DNA from: Niveispirillum sp.
GTDB lineage: Bacteria; Pseudomonadota; Alphaproteobacteria; Azospirillales; Azospirillaceae
Assembly: GCF_017996735.1 (NCBI RefSeq)
Contig: NZ_JAGOGJ010000030.1
Span: 1 to 60,168 of the forward strand
Reading direction: 5' to 3'
Length of the DNA: 60,168 nt
Shown here piece by piece: positions 8,319-16,420 of the stretch. The first letter of the stretch is position 1. Every line of letters starts with the position of its first letter. The position numbers and the translations under genes are program-made. The notes under the pieces are model-generated. The model saw only the letters and a program-made list of their open reading frames with translations. It ran no database searches and had not been told where the DNA came from.

Positions 8319-9161
8319 GTGCGTTACGTTACATTCTCCGCCGGCGGGAAAGCTCGCTGGGGATGGGTCGATGGCGACCGGGTCCGGGCGCTGGACCATC
8401 TCCACCCCACGCTGAAGGCCGCGATCGAAGCGGGGGCGCTGACGGCGGACGGGCTGCGCACCACGGACGGCGCGGCGTTCGCGCTGGCCGACATCACCTT
8501 CCTGCCGCTGATCCCGAATCCGGGAAAGATCTTGTGCATCGGCCTCAATTATGAAGATCACCGCCGCGAAACGGGGCGCGCCGTGGTCGGGAACCCCACG
8601 ATCTTCACCCGCTTCGCCGACAGTCAGACCGGCCATCTTTCCGCGATATTACGCCCACGCGAATCCGCGATGCTGGATTACGAGGGGGAACTGGCCATCG
8701 TGATCGGCAAGGGCGGCCGCCGCATTCCGGGGGCCACCGCCCTTGACCATGTCGCCGGGTATAGCTGCTACAATGACGGATCGGTCCGCGACTGGCAGGC
8801 CCACACCATCCAGTTCACGCCGGGCAAGAATTTTCCGGGCACCGGCGCCTTTGGTCCCTGGCTGGTGACGCCTGACATGTTCGGCCCGCCAGGGGAACAG
8901 ACGATCCAGACGCGGCTCAACGGCACCGTCATGCAGCGCGCCACCCTGGCCGACATGATCTTCCCCATCGGAAGGCTGATCGAATATTGCTCGACCTTCA
9001 CCCTGCTGGCTCCCGGCGACGTCATCGTGACCGGCACGCCGGGCGGCGTGGGCGTCAAGCGCAACCCGCAGGTCTTCATGCAGCCCGGCGACCGGGTCGA
9101 GGTGGAGATCGACGGCATCGGCATCCTGACCAACAACATCGCCCAGGAAGGCGCGGAATAA
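8319..9161 (+). CDS. Fumarylacetoacetate hydrolase (FAH) family protein
   Basis: 280 residues. The catalytic domain begins near residue 68 (GKILCIGLNYEDH) and holds the metal ligands Glu122 and Glu124 in LDYEGELAIVIG and Asp153 in CYNDGSVRDWQ; VTGTPGGVG near 240 is the family loop. Such enzymes hydrolyse, decarboxylate or isomerise 2-oxo-dienoates from aromatic ring cleavage. The start is GTG at 8319, 5 bp after GGGAGG; an ATG two bases earlier is out of frame. It leads the operon with the VanA-like oxygenase and the alpha/beta hydrolase. Confidence 0.88.
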   Translation: MRYVTFSAGGKARWGWVDGDRVRALDHLHPTLKAAIEAGALTADGLRTTDGAAFALADITFLPLIPNPGKILCIGLNYEDHRRETGRAVVGNPTIFTRFADSQTGHLSAILRPRESAMLDYEGELAIVIGKGGRRIPGATALDHVAGYSCYNDGSVRDWQAHTIQFTPGKNFPGTGAFGPWLVTPDMFGPPGEQTIQTRLNGTVMQRATLADMIFPIGRLIEYCSTFTLLAPGDVIVTGTPGGVGVKRNPQVFMQPGDRVEVEIDGIGILTNNIAQEGAE

Positions 9162-9217
9162 GCCGGTGACTGCCGGCCCGGCGCCTGAAGGCATCAAGAA
9201 ATGAAAAGGGAAGAAGC

Positions 9218-10315
9218 ATGTTCCTCAAGAATTGCTGGTACGTCGCGGCCTGGCCGCATGAGTTGCCAATCGGTCATTTCCTGGCGCGCCGTATCCTTGA
9301 CCAACCAGTGCTGCTCTACCGCACCGGCACGGGCGATCCCGCGGCCCTGCTGGATCGCTGCCCGCACCGGCTGGTGCCGCTGTCGGCCGGGCGTCGCACA
9401 GGGGATATCATCCGCTGCGGCTATCACGGCATGGCCTTCAAGCCGGACGGAACCTGCGTCCACATTCCCGGCCAGGACAGTATCCCGCCCAATGCGAATG
9501 CCACCGCCTTTCCATTGGTGGAACGGTTCGGTCTGGTCTGGATCTGGATGGGTGACAAGGCTCTGGCCGATGCCGATCTGGTGCCCGACCTGCCCTGGCT
9601 AACCCTGCCGCACTGGACAAGTTCGACCGGCTATACGCATGTAATGGGTGATTACCGGCTCCTGTCCGACAATCTTCTCGACCTCAGCCACGAGACCTAT
9701 ATCCACCAGGCGACGATCGGCAATGGCGAGGAGGAAAGCATCGCCGACTATCCCGTGCGCGTGACCGTGGACGGCAAGGTGATCCGGGCGCACCGGGAGA
9801 TGCCGGACATCACCCCCCCACCCTTCTTCAAGCTTCTTGCCGGCGGCGGCGACGACCGGATCGACCGATGGCAGACTGCCATCTGGACGGCGCCGGCGGT
9901 CAACATGACCGATGTCGGCGTGCGGCCCGTCGGCGCCGGCCTGGACAAGACGCTGGTGTCGCGTGTCCTGCATCTTCTGACGCCGGAGACGGAGCGCTCG
10001 ACCCATTATTTCTGGGCCCACAACCGGAACTTCCGGCTGGACGACGCGGAACTGACGGACAGGATCATCGCCGCCCATCAGCGGACCTTCGATGAGGACA
10101 AGGATATCGTGGAACGCCAGCAGAAGGAACTGGACGATAGCGGCCTGTCGGTGCCGAAATTCGCCCTGCGCGTCGATGACGCTCCCTTGCGCGCACGCCG
10201 GCTTCTGGCCACCCTGATCCGTCAGGAAGGCGAAGCTGGCAGCGCCGCATCCACGCTGGCCAGGGGACAGCACCTGATCCCCGATCCCGAGGCGCTGACG
10301 CCCATGGCGTTTTGA
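9218..10315 (+). CDS. VanA-like Rieske oxygenase (aromatic O-demethylase type)
   Basis: 365 residues, the size of single-component oxygenase subunits such as vanillate O-demethylase. The Rieske site is Cys48-x-His50 and Cys67-x2-His70 (CPH, CGYH). The mononuclear iron site is DNLLDLSHETYIH with His158 and His163. The N-terminus MFLKNCWYVAAW is typical of the VanA group. Members demethylate methoxy-aromatics or hydroxylate small substrates. No VanB-type reductase is nearby, so I infer use of the ferredoxin and reductase at 5670-7262. An AGGGAAGAAG site precedes the ATG. Confidence 0.88.
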   Translation: MFLKNCWYVAAWPHELPIGHFLARRILDQPVLLYRTGTGDPAALLDRCPHRLVPLSAGRRTGDIIRCGYHGMAFKPDGTCVHIPGQDSIPPNANATAFPLVERFGLVWIWMGDKALADADLVPDLPWLTLPHWTSSTGYTHVMGDYRLLSDNLLDLSHETYIHQATIGNGEEESIADYPVRVTVDGKVIRAHREMPDITPPPFFKLLAGGGDDRIDRWQTAIWTAPAVNMTDVGVRPVGAGLDKTLVSRVLHLLTPETERSTHYFWAHNRNFRLDDAELTDRIIAAHQRTFDEDKDIVERQQKELDDSGLSVPKFALRVDDAPLRARRLLATLIRQEGEAGSAASTLARGQHLIPDPEALTPMAF

Positions 10316-10347
10316 TCGGGTCCGCCCCTTGAGTTTCGAGGTCGCTT

Positions 10348-11163
10348 ATGCATTTGCCAAAGAAACCGCCCATCGATCGTGGAACCGTCACATCCACCGA
10401 CGGGACCGTGCTTTCCTATCAGCGCCTGGGCGATGGCGCGCCGCTGGTCGTCTGCCATGGTTCCTTCGCGACGGCGCGGGACTGGCTGCCATTTGCCGAA
10501 CGAATGGCGCAAACGCGGACCGTCTTCCTCTATGACCGGCGGGGACGGGGCGGCAGCCCCGCCGCACCCGATTTCGCCGTCGACGCGGAACTGGCCGATC
10601 TGGCCGCCATGATTGGTCTGGCGGGGCCGGGAACGGCATTGCTGGGGCACAGCTTCGGCGGCGGCTGCGCATTGGCGCTGGCGGCCCGCATCGGCTTTTC
10701 CGGCCCCCTGATCGTCTATGAACCACGCCATTCCACGCGCGGACCGGTCAGCCGCGGGCATATTCCTGATATCCGCCGCCTGCTGTCCGTCGGGGACGTG
10801 GATGGTGCAACGGAGTACGCCCTGGCCCATGTCGTGGGCCTGTCGGCAGCGGCCGTCGCCGGACTGCTCGGCGGGCCGCTATGGGCACGCTTCCGTCAGA
10901 CCATCGGCGCCTTTCCCAACGAATTGCGCCTGCTTGATGATCTTGCCTGGCAGCCCGGTGACCTGAACGCCATCGCCGGCCCCTGCACCCTGCTGACCGG
11001 CGGGAACAGCCTCGTGTTGCCCGATGCCTCATCGCCGGATATCGCACTCCGCACGCTGCTGCCCGCGATACGGGCACGCGCCATTCCCGGTCAGGGGCAC
11101 TTCGCCTATTCCGCCGCACCGGCGCTGCTGGCCGATATTGTCGATGCCTGCCTGACCGGATGA
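10348..11163 (+). CDS. Alpha/beta-fold hydrolase
   Basis: 271 residues. The nucleophile elbow is GHSFGG, the oxyanion strand is VVCHGSF, DRRGRGGS follows as in the standard fold, and GQGHFAY near the end supplies the catalytic histidine. Such enzymes in ring-cleavage operons hydrolyse C-C bonds of meta-cleavage products or esters. It lies 32 bp after the Rieske oxygenase, the third gene of this operon. Substrate unknown. Confidence 0.85.
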   Translation: MHLPKKPPIDRGTVTSTDGTVLSYQRLGDGAPLVVCHGSFATARDWLPFAERMAQTRTVFLYDRRGRGGSPAAPDFAVDAELADLAAMIGLAGPGTALLGHSFGGGCALALAARIGFSGPLIVYEPRHSTRGPVSRGHIPDIRRLLSVGDVDGATEYALAHVVGLSAAAVAGLLGGPLWARFRQTIGAFPNELRLLDDLAWQPGDLNAIAGPCTLLTGGNSLVLPDASSPDIALRTLLPAIRARAIPGQGHFAYSAAPALLADIVDACLTG

Positions 11164-11171
11164 ACGGTTCC

Positions 11172-11191
11172 AGCATAATTTATGCTATAAT
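11172..11191 (+). promoter_or_regulatory. Extended -10 promoter overlapped by a perfect palindrome
   Basis: AGCATAA-T-TTATGCT (11172-11186) is a perfect 15-bp palindrome. It overlaps TGCTATAAT (11183-11191), a perfect extended -10 element. A repressor bound here would block transcription of the flavoenzyme gene at 11240. It is the cleanest of three copies in the window. Confidence 0.7.
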
Positions 11192-11239
11192 CACATTAAC
11201 GGCCCGAGAGGGGTCGATGACACAAAACGGGAGGAAATT

Positions 11240-12652
11240 TTGCCGATCAACAGGCGCAACCTGATGGCCGGAGCCGGTTCCCTGGCCGCCGCCGTCCTGA
11301 CCGGACCGACGGCCGGGGCCGCGCCCACCCCGCCGGTGGAAAAGCTGCGCAGTCTGGTGAAGGGCCCCGTGTTCACGCGGTCGGATGCAGGATACCCGGC
11401 CGCACGGCGCGGCCAGGGCACCACCCCCGTGGAAGACCGCTTCCCCGCCCTTGTCGTGCAGCCCGATGATGCAGCCGACATTGCCCATGCCCTCGAATTC
11501 GCGCAGCGGCAGGACATGGACATCTCGATACGGTCGGGCGGCCACGATCTGTTGGGCGCTTCGACCACCCGCACGGGCCTGCTGATCGATCTGTCGCGCC
11601 TGACCGGCATCGATCTGGACCCGGCCAGCCGGATCGCCCGTGTCGGCGCCGGCACGCGGGCCGGGGCGTTAACGAATGCCGGCGCACCGCATGGCCTTGT
11701 CCCCTCGCTGGGCATGAATCCCAATGTCGGTGTCGGCGGCCTGACGCTGGGTGGGGGCATGGGATGGGTCAGCGGCGTCTACGGCGCCACCGTGGATAAT
11801 CTTCTGTCCGTCGATCTGGTGACGGCCGATGGACAGGTGCTTCAGGCTGATGCCAGCCGCAACGCCGATCTTTTCTGGGCGTTGCGGGGCGGAGGCGGCA
11901 ATTTCGGCGTCGCCACGGCCTTCACCTACAATCTGCACGCCCTTCCGCAGGTCCTGGCCGGCGATATCGGGTTCAAGGCCGATCCCGTCCGGTTTCTCCG
12001 CTTCCTGCGCGATTTCCTGGCGCAAAGCCCAGACGCGCTGGAGGTGGGGACCCTGTTCACCCTGGGGCCGGACCCGACCACCATCGTGCGGCTCTGCTGG
12101 TCTGGGGAACCCGCCGAAGGGGAACTGGTCCTGCGGACGTTACGGGCATTTGGCCCCGCAATCCTGGACACGATCAGGCCGCAAGCCTTTGCGGCCTTCG
12201 CCGGCAGTGCGACGCACTTCGACAACATGTTCCTGCGCGGCGGCGAATTCGACGGGATTACCGATCCGGTCATCGATGCCTTCGCGGCGATCATCGCCAA
12301 AGGCGGGCCGAAAGGCTGCCTGATCGGCCTTCTGCACTATCTGCATGGGGCCCTGTGCCGCGTCCCCGCTGACAGCACCCCGTTCATCCGGGAACCTGGG
12401 CACATCCTTTACAACATCGTCGCTCCATGGCAGGGCGCCGATCCTCAGCAGGACAGGATCGACTGGGCCGTGGCGACATCGCAGGCGCTGAAGACAGTAA
12501 ACAGCCGAAAAACCTATATCAACTATCTCAGTTACGAAGGCGATCAGCCTGTGCGCGATGCGTTCGGCCCGCATTTCGAACGGTTGCAGGCCGTGAAGCG
12601 GCGCTACGACCCCCGCAACATCTTTCACAACAACCGGAACATCCGGGTCTGA
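11240..12652 (+). CDS. FAD-linked oxidase of the berberine-bridge/VAO family, probably exported
   Basis: 470 residues. The N-terminus has a twin-arginine motif (NRRNLMAGAG) followed by a hydrophobic stretch and an Ala-rich cleavage region, pointing to Tat export. The FAD domain shows SIRSGGHD with His102, the usual 8-alpha-histidyl attachment residue, and VGVGGLTLGGGMGW. The Cys that gives bicovalent FAD in plant enzymes is absent before this block (SLGMNPNVG), so at most monocovalent attachment is expected. The C-terminus YDPRNIFHNNRNI is the BBE domain signature. The start is TTG at 11240 with GGGAGG at good spacing. It should oxidise an alcohol, phenol or sugar-like group in the periplasm. 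Confidence 0.85.
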   Translation: MPINRRNLMAGAGSLAAAVLTGPTAGAAPTPPVEKLRSLVKGPVFTRSDAGYPAARRGQGTTPVEDRFPALVVQPDDAADIAHALEFAQRQDMDISIRSGGHDLLGASTTRTGLLIDLSRLTGIDLDPASRIARVGAGTRAGALTNAGAPHGLVPSLGMNPNVGVGGLTLGGGMGWVSGVYGATVDNLLSVDLVTADGQVLQADASRNADLFWALRGGGGNFGVATAFTYNLHALPQVLAGDIGFKADPVRFLRFLRDFLAQSPDALEVGTLFTLGPDPTTIVRLCWSGEPAEGELVLRTLRAFGPAILDTIRPQAFAAFAGSATHFDNMFLRGGEFDGITDPVIDAFAAIIAKGGPKGCLIGLLHYLHGALCRVPADSTPFIREPGHILYNIVAPWQGADPQQDRIDWAVATSQALKTVNSRKTYINYLSYEGDQPVRDAFGPHFERLQAVKRRYDPRNIFHNNRNIRV

Positions 12653-12715
12653 CCGACGGCGCGGCCCCCTGCCCCCCCGCACGATGACGATGATGATGAC
12701 GCAAGGAGAGACCCG

Positions 12716-14188
12716 ATGAAGGTCCTGGAAACACCGACACCCGAGAGCGGCCCCGCACGGACAATCCTGATCAATGGTGAATTCAAACCGTCGCGATCCC
12801 AGGCGACATTCCCCAGCATCAACCCCGCGACAGCGGCAACCATCGGCGATGTCAGCGCCGGGGATGCCGATGATGTGGATGATGCCGTGCGCGCCGCGCG
12901 CCAAGCCTTCGAGGACAGGCGCTGGCTGAAAATGCCCGCCCCGCAGCGCGCCCGTATCCTGCATGCCATCGCGGACCGGATCGAAGCGGAACTGGAACAA
13001 CTGGCACGCAACGAGGTGTTGGAAAATGGCATGCCGCTGCCCGTCGCCCGCGCCACCATCGGCAATGGCGCGCAGGCGTTCCGCTATTTCGCGGGCTGGG
13101 TCGGCAAGATCCATGGCCAGACGGGCGAGATGGCCCAAGGCGACCCATTCTTCGGCTACACGCTGAAGGAGCCCATGGGCGTGGCGGCGCTGATCGTTCC
13201 CTGGAACGGCCCCTTCATGATGGCCTGCCACAAGGTGGCTCCCGCTCTGGCCGCCGGTTGCACCGCCATCCTGAAGCCGGCGGAGGATACGTCCCTGAAC
13301 AGTCTGCGTCTGGCGGCCATCGCGCTGGAAGTGGGGGTTCCGCCGGGCGTGCTGAATGTCGTGACGGGCCTGGGCAGTGTGGTCGGCGCGGCGCTGGCCG
13401 CTCATGATGATGTCGACAAGGTCAGCTTCACCGGATCGACCGCCGTCGGCCGCCAGATCGTGCAGGCGGCGGCCGGCAACTTCAAGCGACTGTCCCTGGA
13501 ATTGGGCGGCAAGTCGCCGGTCATCGTGCTGGAGGATGCAGACCTGGACAAGGCGGTTCCCGCCGTGCTGGCCGGAATCATGACCAATTCCGGCCAGGCC
13601 TGCGTCGCGGGCTCCCGGCTTTACGCCCACCGGCGGATCTATGACCGGCTCATTCACGCCGTCTCGGATGCCGCATCAAAGATGGTGGTCGGCAACGGGC
13701 TGGACGATGGCACACAGATGGGGCCGGTGATCTCCCGCAAGCAACTCGACCGGATCCTGGGCTATATCGAGAGCGGAATTGCTCAGGGTGCGGAACTCAC
13801 CACGGGCGGCAGGCGCCGGGACGGCGATGGCTTTTTTGTCGAACCGACAATCCTTTCCCATGCCCCGGCGGACGCCAACGTGATGCGGGAGGAGATTTTC
13901 GGCCCGGTCCTTTCCGCCATGCCTTTCGATGACCTGGACTGGGTGATCAAACAGGCCAATGCGACACGCTATGGGCTGGCCGGTGCGGTCTATACGCGCT
14001 CCCTGGAGGCGGCCCACACGATTGCCCGATCTGTGCGGTCAGGCAACTTCTGGATCAACTGCCACAGCGTGCAGGATTTTTGGCTGCCCTTCGGCGGCTA
14101 CAAGGAATCTGGCTGGGGCCGGGAACGCGGCGCCATGGGACTGGATGCCTTCATGGAAACGAAATCCGTCGTCGCGCGTCTCTATTAG
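12716..14188 (+). CDS. NAD(P)-dependent aldehyde dehydrogenase
   Basis: 490 residues, full length. Catalytic features are Lys187 in LKPAE, FTGSTAVG near 238-245, Glu262 in LELGGKSP and the nucleophile Cys296 in NSGQACVAG. Members oxidise semialdehydes or aromatic aldehydes to acids. It is 63 bp behind the flavoenzyme, suggesting alcohol to aldehyde to acid oxidation of one substrate. AAGGAGAG precedes the ATG. Its TAG stop is completed by the first base of the adjoining IS630-type remnant; without the insertion the stop would read TAA. Confidence 0.92.
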   Translation: MKVLETPTPESGPARTILINGEFKPSRSQATFPSINPATAATIGDVSAGDADDVDDAVRAARQAFEDRRWLKMPAPQRARILHAIADRIEAELEQLARNEVLENGMPLPVARATIGNGAQAFRYFAGWVGKIHGQTGEMAQGDPFFGYTLKEPMGVAALIVPWNGPFMMACHKVAPALAAGCTAILKPAEDTSLNSLRLAAIALEVGVPPGVLNVVTGLGSVVGAALAAHDDVDKVSFTGSTAVGRQIVQAAAGNFKRLSLELGGKSPVIVLEDADLDKAVPAVLAGIMTNSGQACVAGSRLYAHRRIYDRLIHAVSDAASKMVVGNGLDDGTQMGPVISRKQLDRILGYIESGIAQGAELTTGGRRRDGDGFFVEPTILSHAPADANVMREEIFGPVLSAMPFDDLDWVIKQANATRYGLAGAVYTRSLEAAHTIARSVRSGNFWINCHSVQDFWLPFGGYKESGWGRERGAMGLDAFMETKSVVARLY

Positions 14189-14682
14189 AGCGGAGATTTT
14201 TTGACTTGAATCGAGTGGTTGAGGCGTGAGTCCGTCTTACCTATCGAAGGTTGCTTCGCGGGAGCGTGAGACGGGCGGGTGCTGTGCCCGCGCCCAGCGG
14301 AGCCATCTGGCATCGGTGCTTGCCCCGCACCGGGAAGCGCTGGCGGCGCTGCTGGGTTCGAGAATGACCTGACGCTGGCGCAAATCTGCGGCTGGTTGGC
14401 GTTGCATCACGAGGTGGTGGTCAGCCCGACCTTGATGGGCGTGGCCGAAGCCATCAGCGCCAAGGGGGCCGAGCTGCGATATCTGCCGCCCTACAGTCCA
14501 GATCTCAACCCGATCGAACAGTTCTTCTCAAAACTGAAGGCAATCCTTCGACGCGTCGGCGCCAGAACGCTACCAGCCCTCTGGCGATCCATCGGTGACG
14601 CCTTGAAACACGTCGCCGTTGCCGAGACCAAAGCTTTCATACAAAATGCCGGATACCGTTTCCAGTTAGGGTAAAACCGCTC
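14188..14682 (+). mobile_element. IS630-type insertion sequence remnant (495 bp)
   Basis: Both ends show GAGCGG (14188-14193) and CCGCTC (14677-14682) in inverted orientation, flanked by TA at 14186-14187 and 14683-14684, the target duplication of IS630/Tc1-like elements. The interior holds a helix-turn-helix piece and the C-terminal end of a DDE transposase, with most of the catalytic core deleted and a frameshift near 14365. It cannot move by itself; a full-length relative elsewhere could mobilise it. Confidence 0.75.
14226..14674 (+). pseudogene. IS630-family transposase, frameshifted and internally deleted
   Basis: The first frame reads SPSYLSKVASRERETG, the end of the N-terminal helix-turn-helix domain, up to a stop near 14371. 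A shift to the second frame continues as DLTLAQICGWLALHHEVVVS. Then, without the catalytic core, it passes to LRYLPPYSPDLNPIEQFFSK, which carries the third acidic residue (Glu) of the DDE triad, and ends in NAGYRFQLG. The first two catalytic aspartates are missing. Confidence 0.8.
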
Positions 14683-14683
14683 T

Positions 14684-14869
14684 AACGCCGAAATAGCGTG
14701 TCGTGAAATATGAGGTGTGACTGGTCAAACCGCCGCATCCGATGCCGAACAGGAGAAAAATCGCAAGGGTAAGCAGTTCTCCATGCACAAGCTGGAGGGG
14801 GATCAGGCTTGCCACTGCGGCCAAGGCGAAGGGCAACATGGCGCGCGGCGTGTCGAAGCGGTCAAGCAT
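14684..14869 (-). pseudogene. MFS transporter fragment truncated at the IS junction
   Basis: The minus frame encodes LDRFDTPRAMLPFAL followed by two hydrophobic segments and TSHTSYFTTRYFGV, recognisable as the middle-to-late part of a major facilitator (the cytoplasmic loop plus TM8-TM9 area, where families usually continue RYFGLRAFG). It ends exactly at the IS end and has an in-frame stop at 14915-14917 on its upstream side. No remaining half is seen. The following 250 bp to 15162 is visibly AT-richer than the rest, with no gene I can support. Confidence 0.6.
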
Positions 14870-15162
14870 TCTATTCGCTCCTGTCTTCGAGCTGAACCTG
14901 TCGGCCGCGCGGAATCACGGCAGCACGGACAATGGCAGCTTGATTTCCCACTGAAATAATACGAAAATCCCATTATCATGCCGAAAACTAACAGCTCTTC
15001 GCTACGGGCATATTGTCATCGACATAGCTGTCGGACACATTTATCTTACCCTGATGATTGCGAATATTATTATAGGCATCATCCTCCTTTCTTCGATTTC
15101 TTTGTCGATGGCCGCATTGTGTTCTGGCACAGTAGCGGCGTTTTGAAATGGCCCTGCGGGGT

Positions 15163-15933
15163 TTACCGTTGGCGAAGCCCTCCATATGCCGCCCATAACG
15201 CCCCGGTCATCCAACCACAATCCACAACCAGATCGGTGCCGGTGATGGCAGAGGCACGGGGGGAACAGAGGAACTCCACCGCCTCCGCCACCTCCGCCGG
15301 CTCCACGCAACGGCCGAGCGCCATCTGCGCGTCCAGGTCGGCAGGGTACCGGTCACCGCTGCGCTTGCGCTCCACCACGCGCGGCACCAGCGTGATGCCG
15401 GGCGACACGGTATTGACCCGGACTCCCCGACCGCCCCATTCGCCCGCAAAGCTCTTGGACATGGTAATGATGGCCGACTTGCCGGGACCATAGATGTTCA
15501 ACGGCGTGGAGCCATGGGCGGTGACCGATGACAGGTTGACGATGGCACCACGGCCAAGTGCCGCCATCCGTTCCCCGAAGGCGCGGTTGGCGAGGTAGGT
15601 GCCGCGGACATTCACCGCCATGATCCGATCGAACAGGTCGGGTGGTGTCTGCTCCACCGGCATATTGGCCTGGAAGATGCCGGAGGAGACGACAAGCGCC
15701 GTGGGGGCGCCGACCTGCCGCTCAACCTCCATCGCCAGCCGCGCCACGGCGTCCCCATCGGTGACATCCACGCCAAAGGCCCGGCCGCCGGCCCTGTCCG
15801 CCACCGCCGCCGCCGCCGCCTCATCCTTGTCGGCGACCACGACGCTCCAGCCATGGGCATGCATCACCGTGCAGCAGGCAGCGCCGATACCGTTGCCTCC
15901 GCCGATCACCACCGCGATTTTCAAGTCCTGCAT
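15163..15933 (-). CDS. Short-chain dehydrogenase/reductase (SDR)
   Basis: 256 residues. The NAD(P) site is VVIGGGNGIGAA at the N-terminus, NLSSVTAHG contributes the catalytic Ser and YGPGK the Tyr-x3-Lys pair. The ATG at 15931-15933 follows GAGGAT and fits the family start. It is the last gene of a compact minus-strand operon starting at 21581, 10 bp after the RidA gene. It should oxidise or reduce an alcohol/ketone intermediate of that pathway. Confidence 0.88.
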   Translation of the reverse strand: MQDLKIAVVIGGGNGIGAACCTVMHAHGWSVVVADKDEAAAAAVADRAGGRAFGVDVTDGDAVARLAMEVERQVGAPTALVVSSGIFQANMPVEQTPPDLFDRIMAVNVRGTYLANRAFGERMAALGRGAIVNLSSVTAHGSTPLNIYGPGKSAIITMSKSFAGEWGGRGVRVNTVSPGITLVPRVVERKRSGDRYPADLDAQMALGRCVEPAEVAEAVEFLCSPRASAITGTDLVVDCGWMTGALWAAYGGLRQR

Positions 15934-15943
15934 GCTTACATCC

Positions 15944-16420
15944 TCACGGGGAATGGCGGGTTTGGCGCAGCGCAAACACGGCCACGACTTCTACGGATAT
16001 CCCCTGCGCCAGCGACCCTACCCCGATAGAGGCGCGGGGATGATGGCCGGCATGGCCCAACACCTCGACCAGCAGGTCCGAGCAGCCATTCATCACCTTG
16101 GTATGGTCGGTGAAGTCGGGCGTGGCATTGACGATGCCCTGAAGGTTGACCACGGCCTCCACCGCGTCAAGGCTGCCCAGCAGCTTGCGGGCCGCCGCCA
16201 GCACCGTGAGGCCCGCCAGCCGCGCATGGGCGTTGGCCTCGGTGACGCTCAGATCGGCGCCCACCTTGCCCTTGGCCAGGTGGCCCTGCTGATCGCGCGG
16301 CCCCTGGCCCGCCAGCCACAGCAGCCCGCCATGAATGCGGCCCGGCAGATAGGTGCCGCTGGGTTCCGGCAACGGCGGCAGCACCAGCCCCAGTTCCGCC
16401 AATCTACGTTCCGCACTCAT
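15944..16420 (-). CDS. RidA (YjgF/YER057c/UK114) family protein
   Basis: 158 residues. Family blocks are LLWLAGQGPRD near residue 42, VVNLQGIVNATPDF in the middle and RASIGVGSLAQGISVEVVAV at the end; the arginine of RASIGV binds the substrate carboxylate in deaminating members. RidA proteins hydrolyse reactive imines/enamines formed by PLP or flavin enzymes, which fits the aminotransferase gene two positions upstream. ATG overlaps the stop of the preceding SDR (ATGA). Confidence 0.85.
   Translation of the reverse strand: MSAERRLAELGLVLPPLPEPSGTYLPGRIHGGLLWLAGQGPRDQQGHLAKGKVGADLSVTEANAHARLAGLTVLAAARKLLGSLDAVEAVVNLQGIVNATPDFTDHTKVMNGCSDLLVEVLGHAGHHPRASIGVGSLAQGISVEVVAVFALRQTRHSP

Noticed and set aside
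12680..12702. Short GATGAC-like triplet repeats before the aldehyde dehydrogenase
   Set aside because: Only about 20 bp, imperfect, and adjacent to an ordinary ribosome site; no sign of a functional satellite or CRISPR.
12140..13657. Minus-strand frame of 505 codons over flavoenzyme and aldehyde dehydrogenase
   Set aside because: Covers parts of two confirmed genes and shows no recognisable domain; third-position GC explains the lack of stops.
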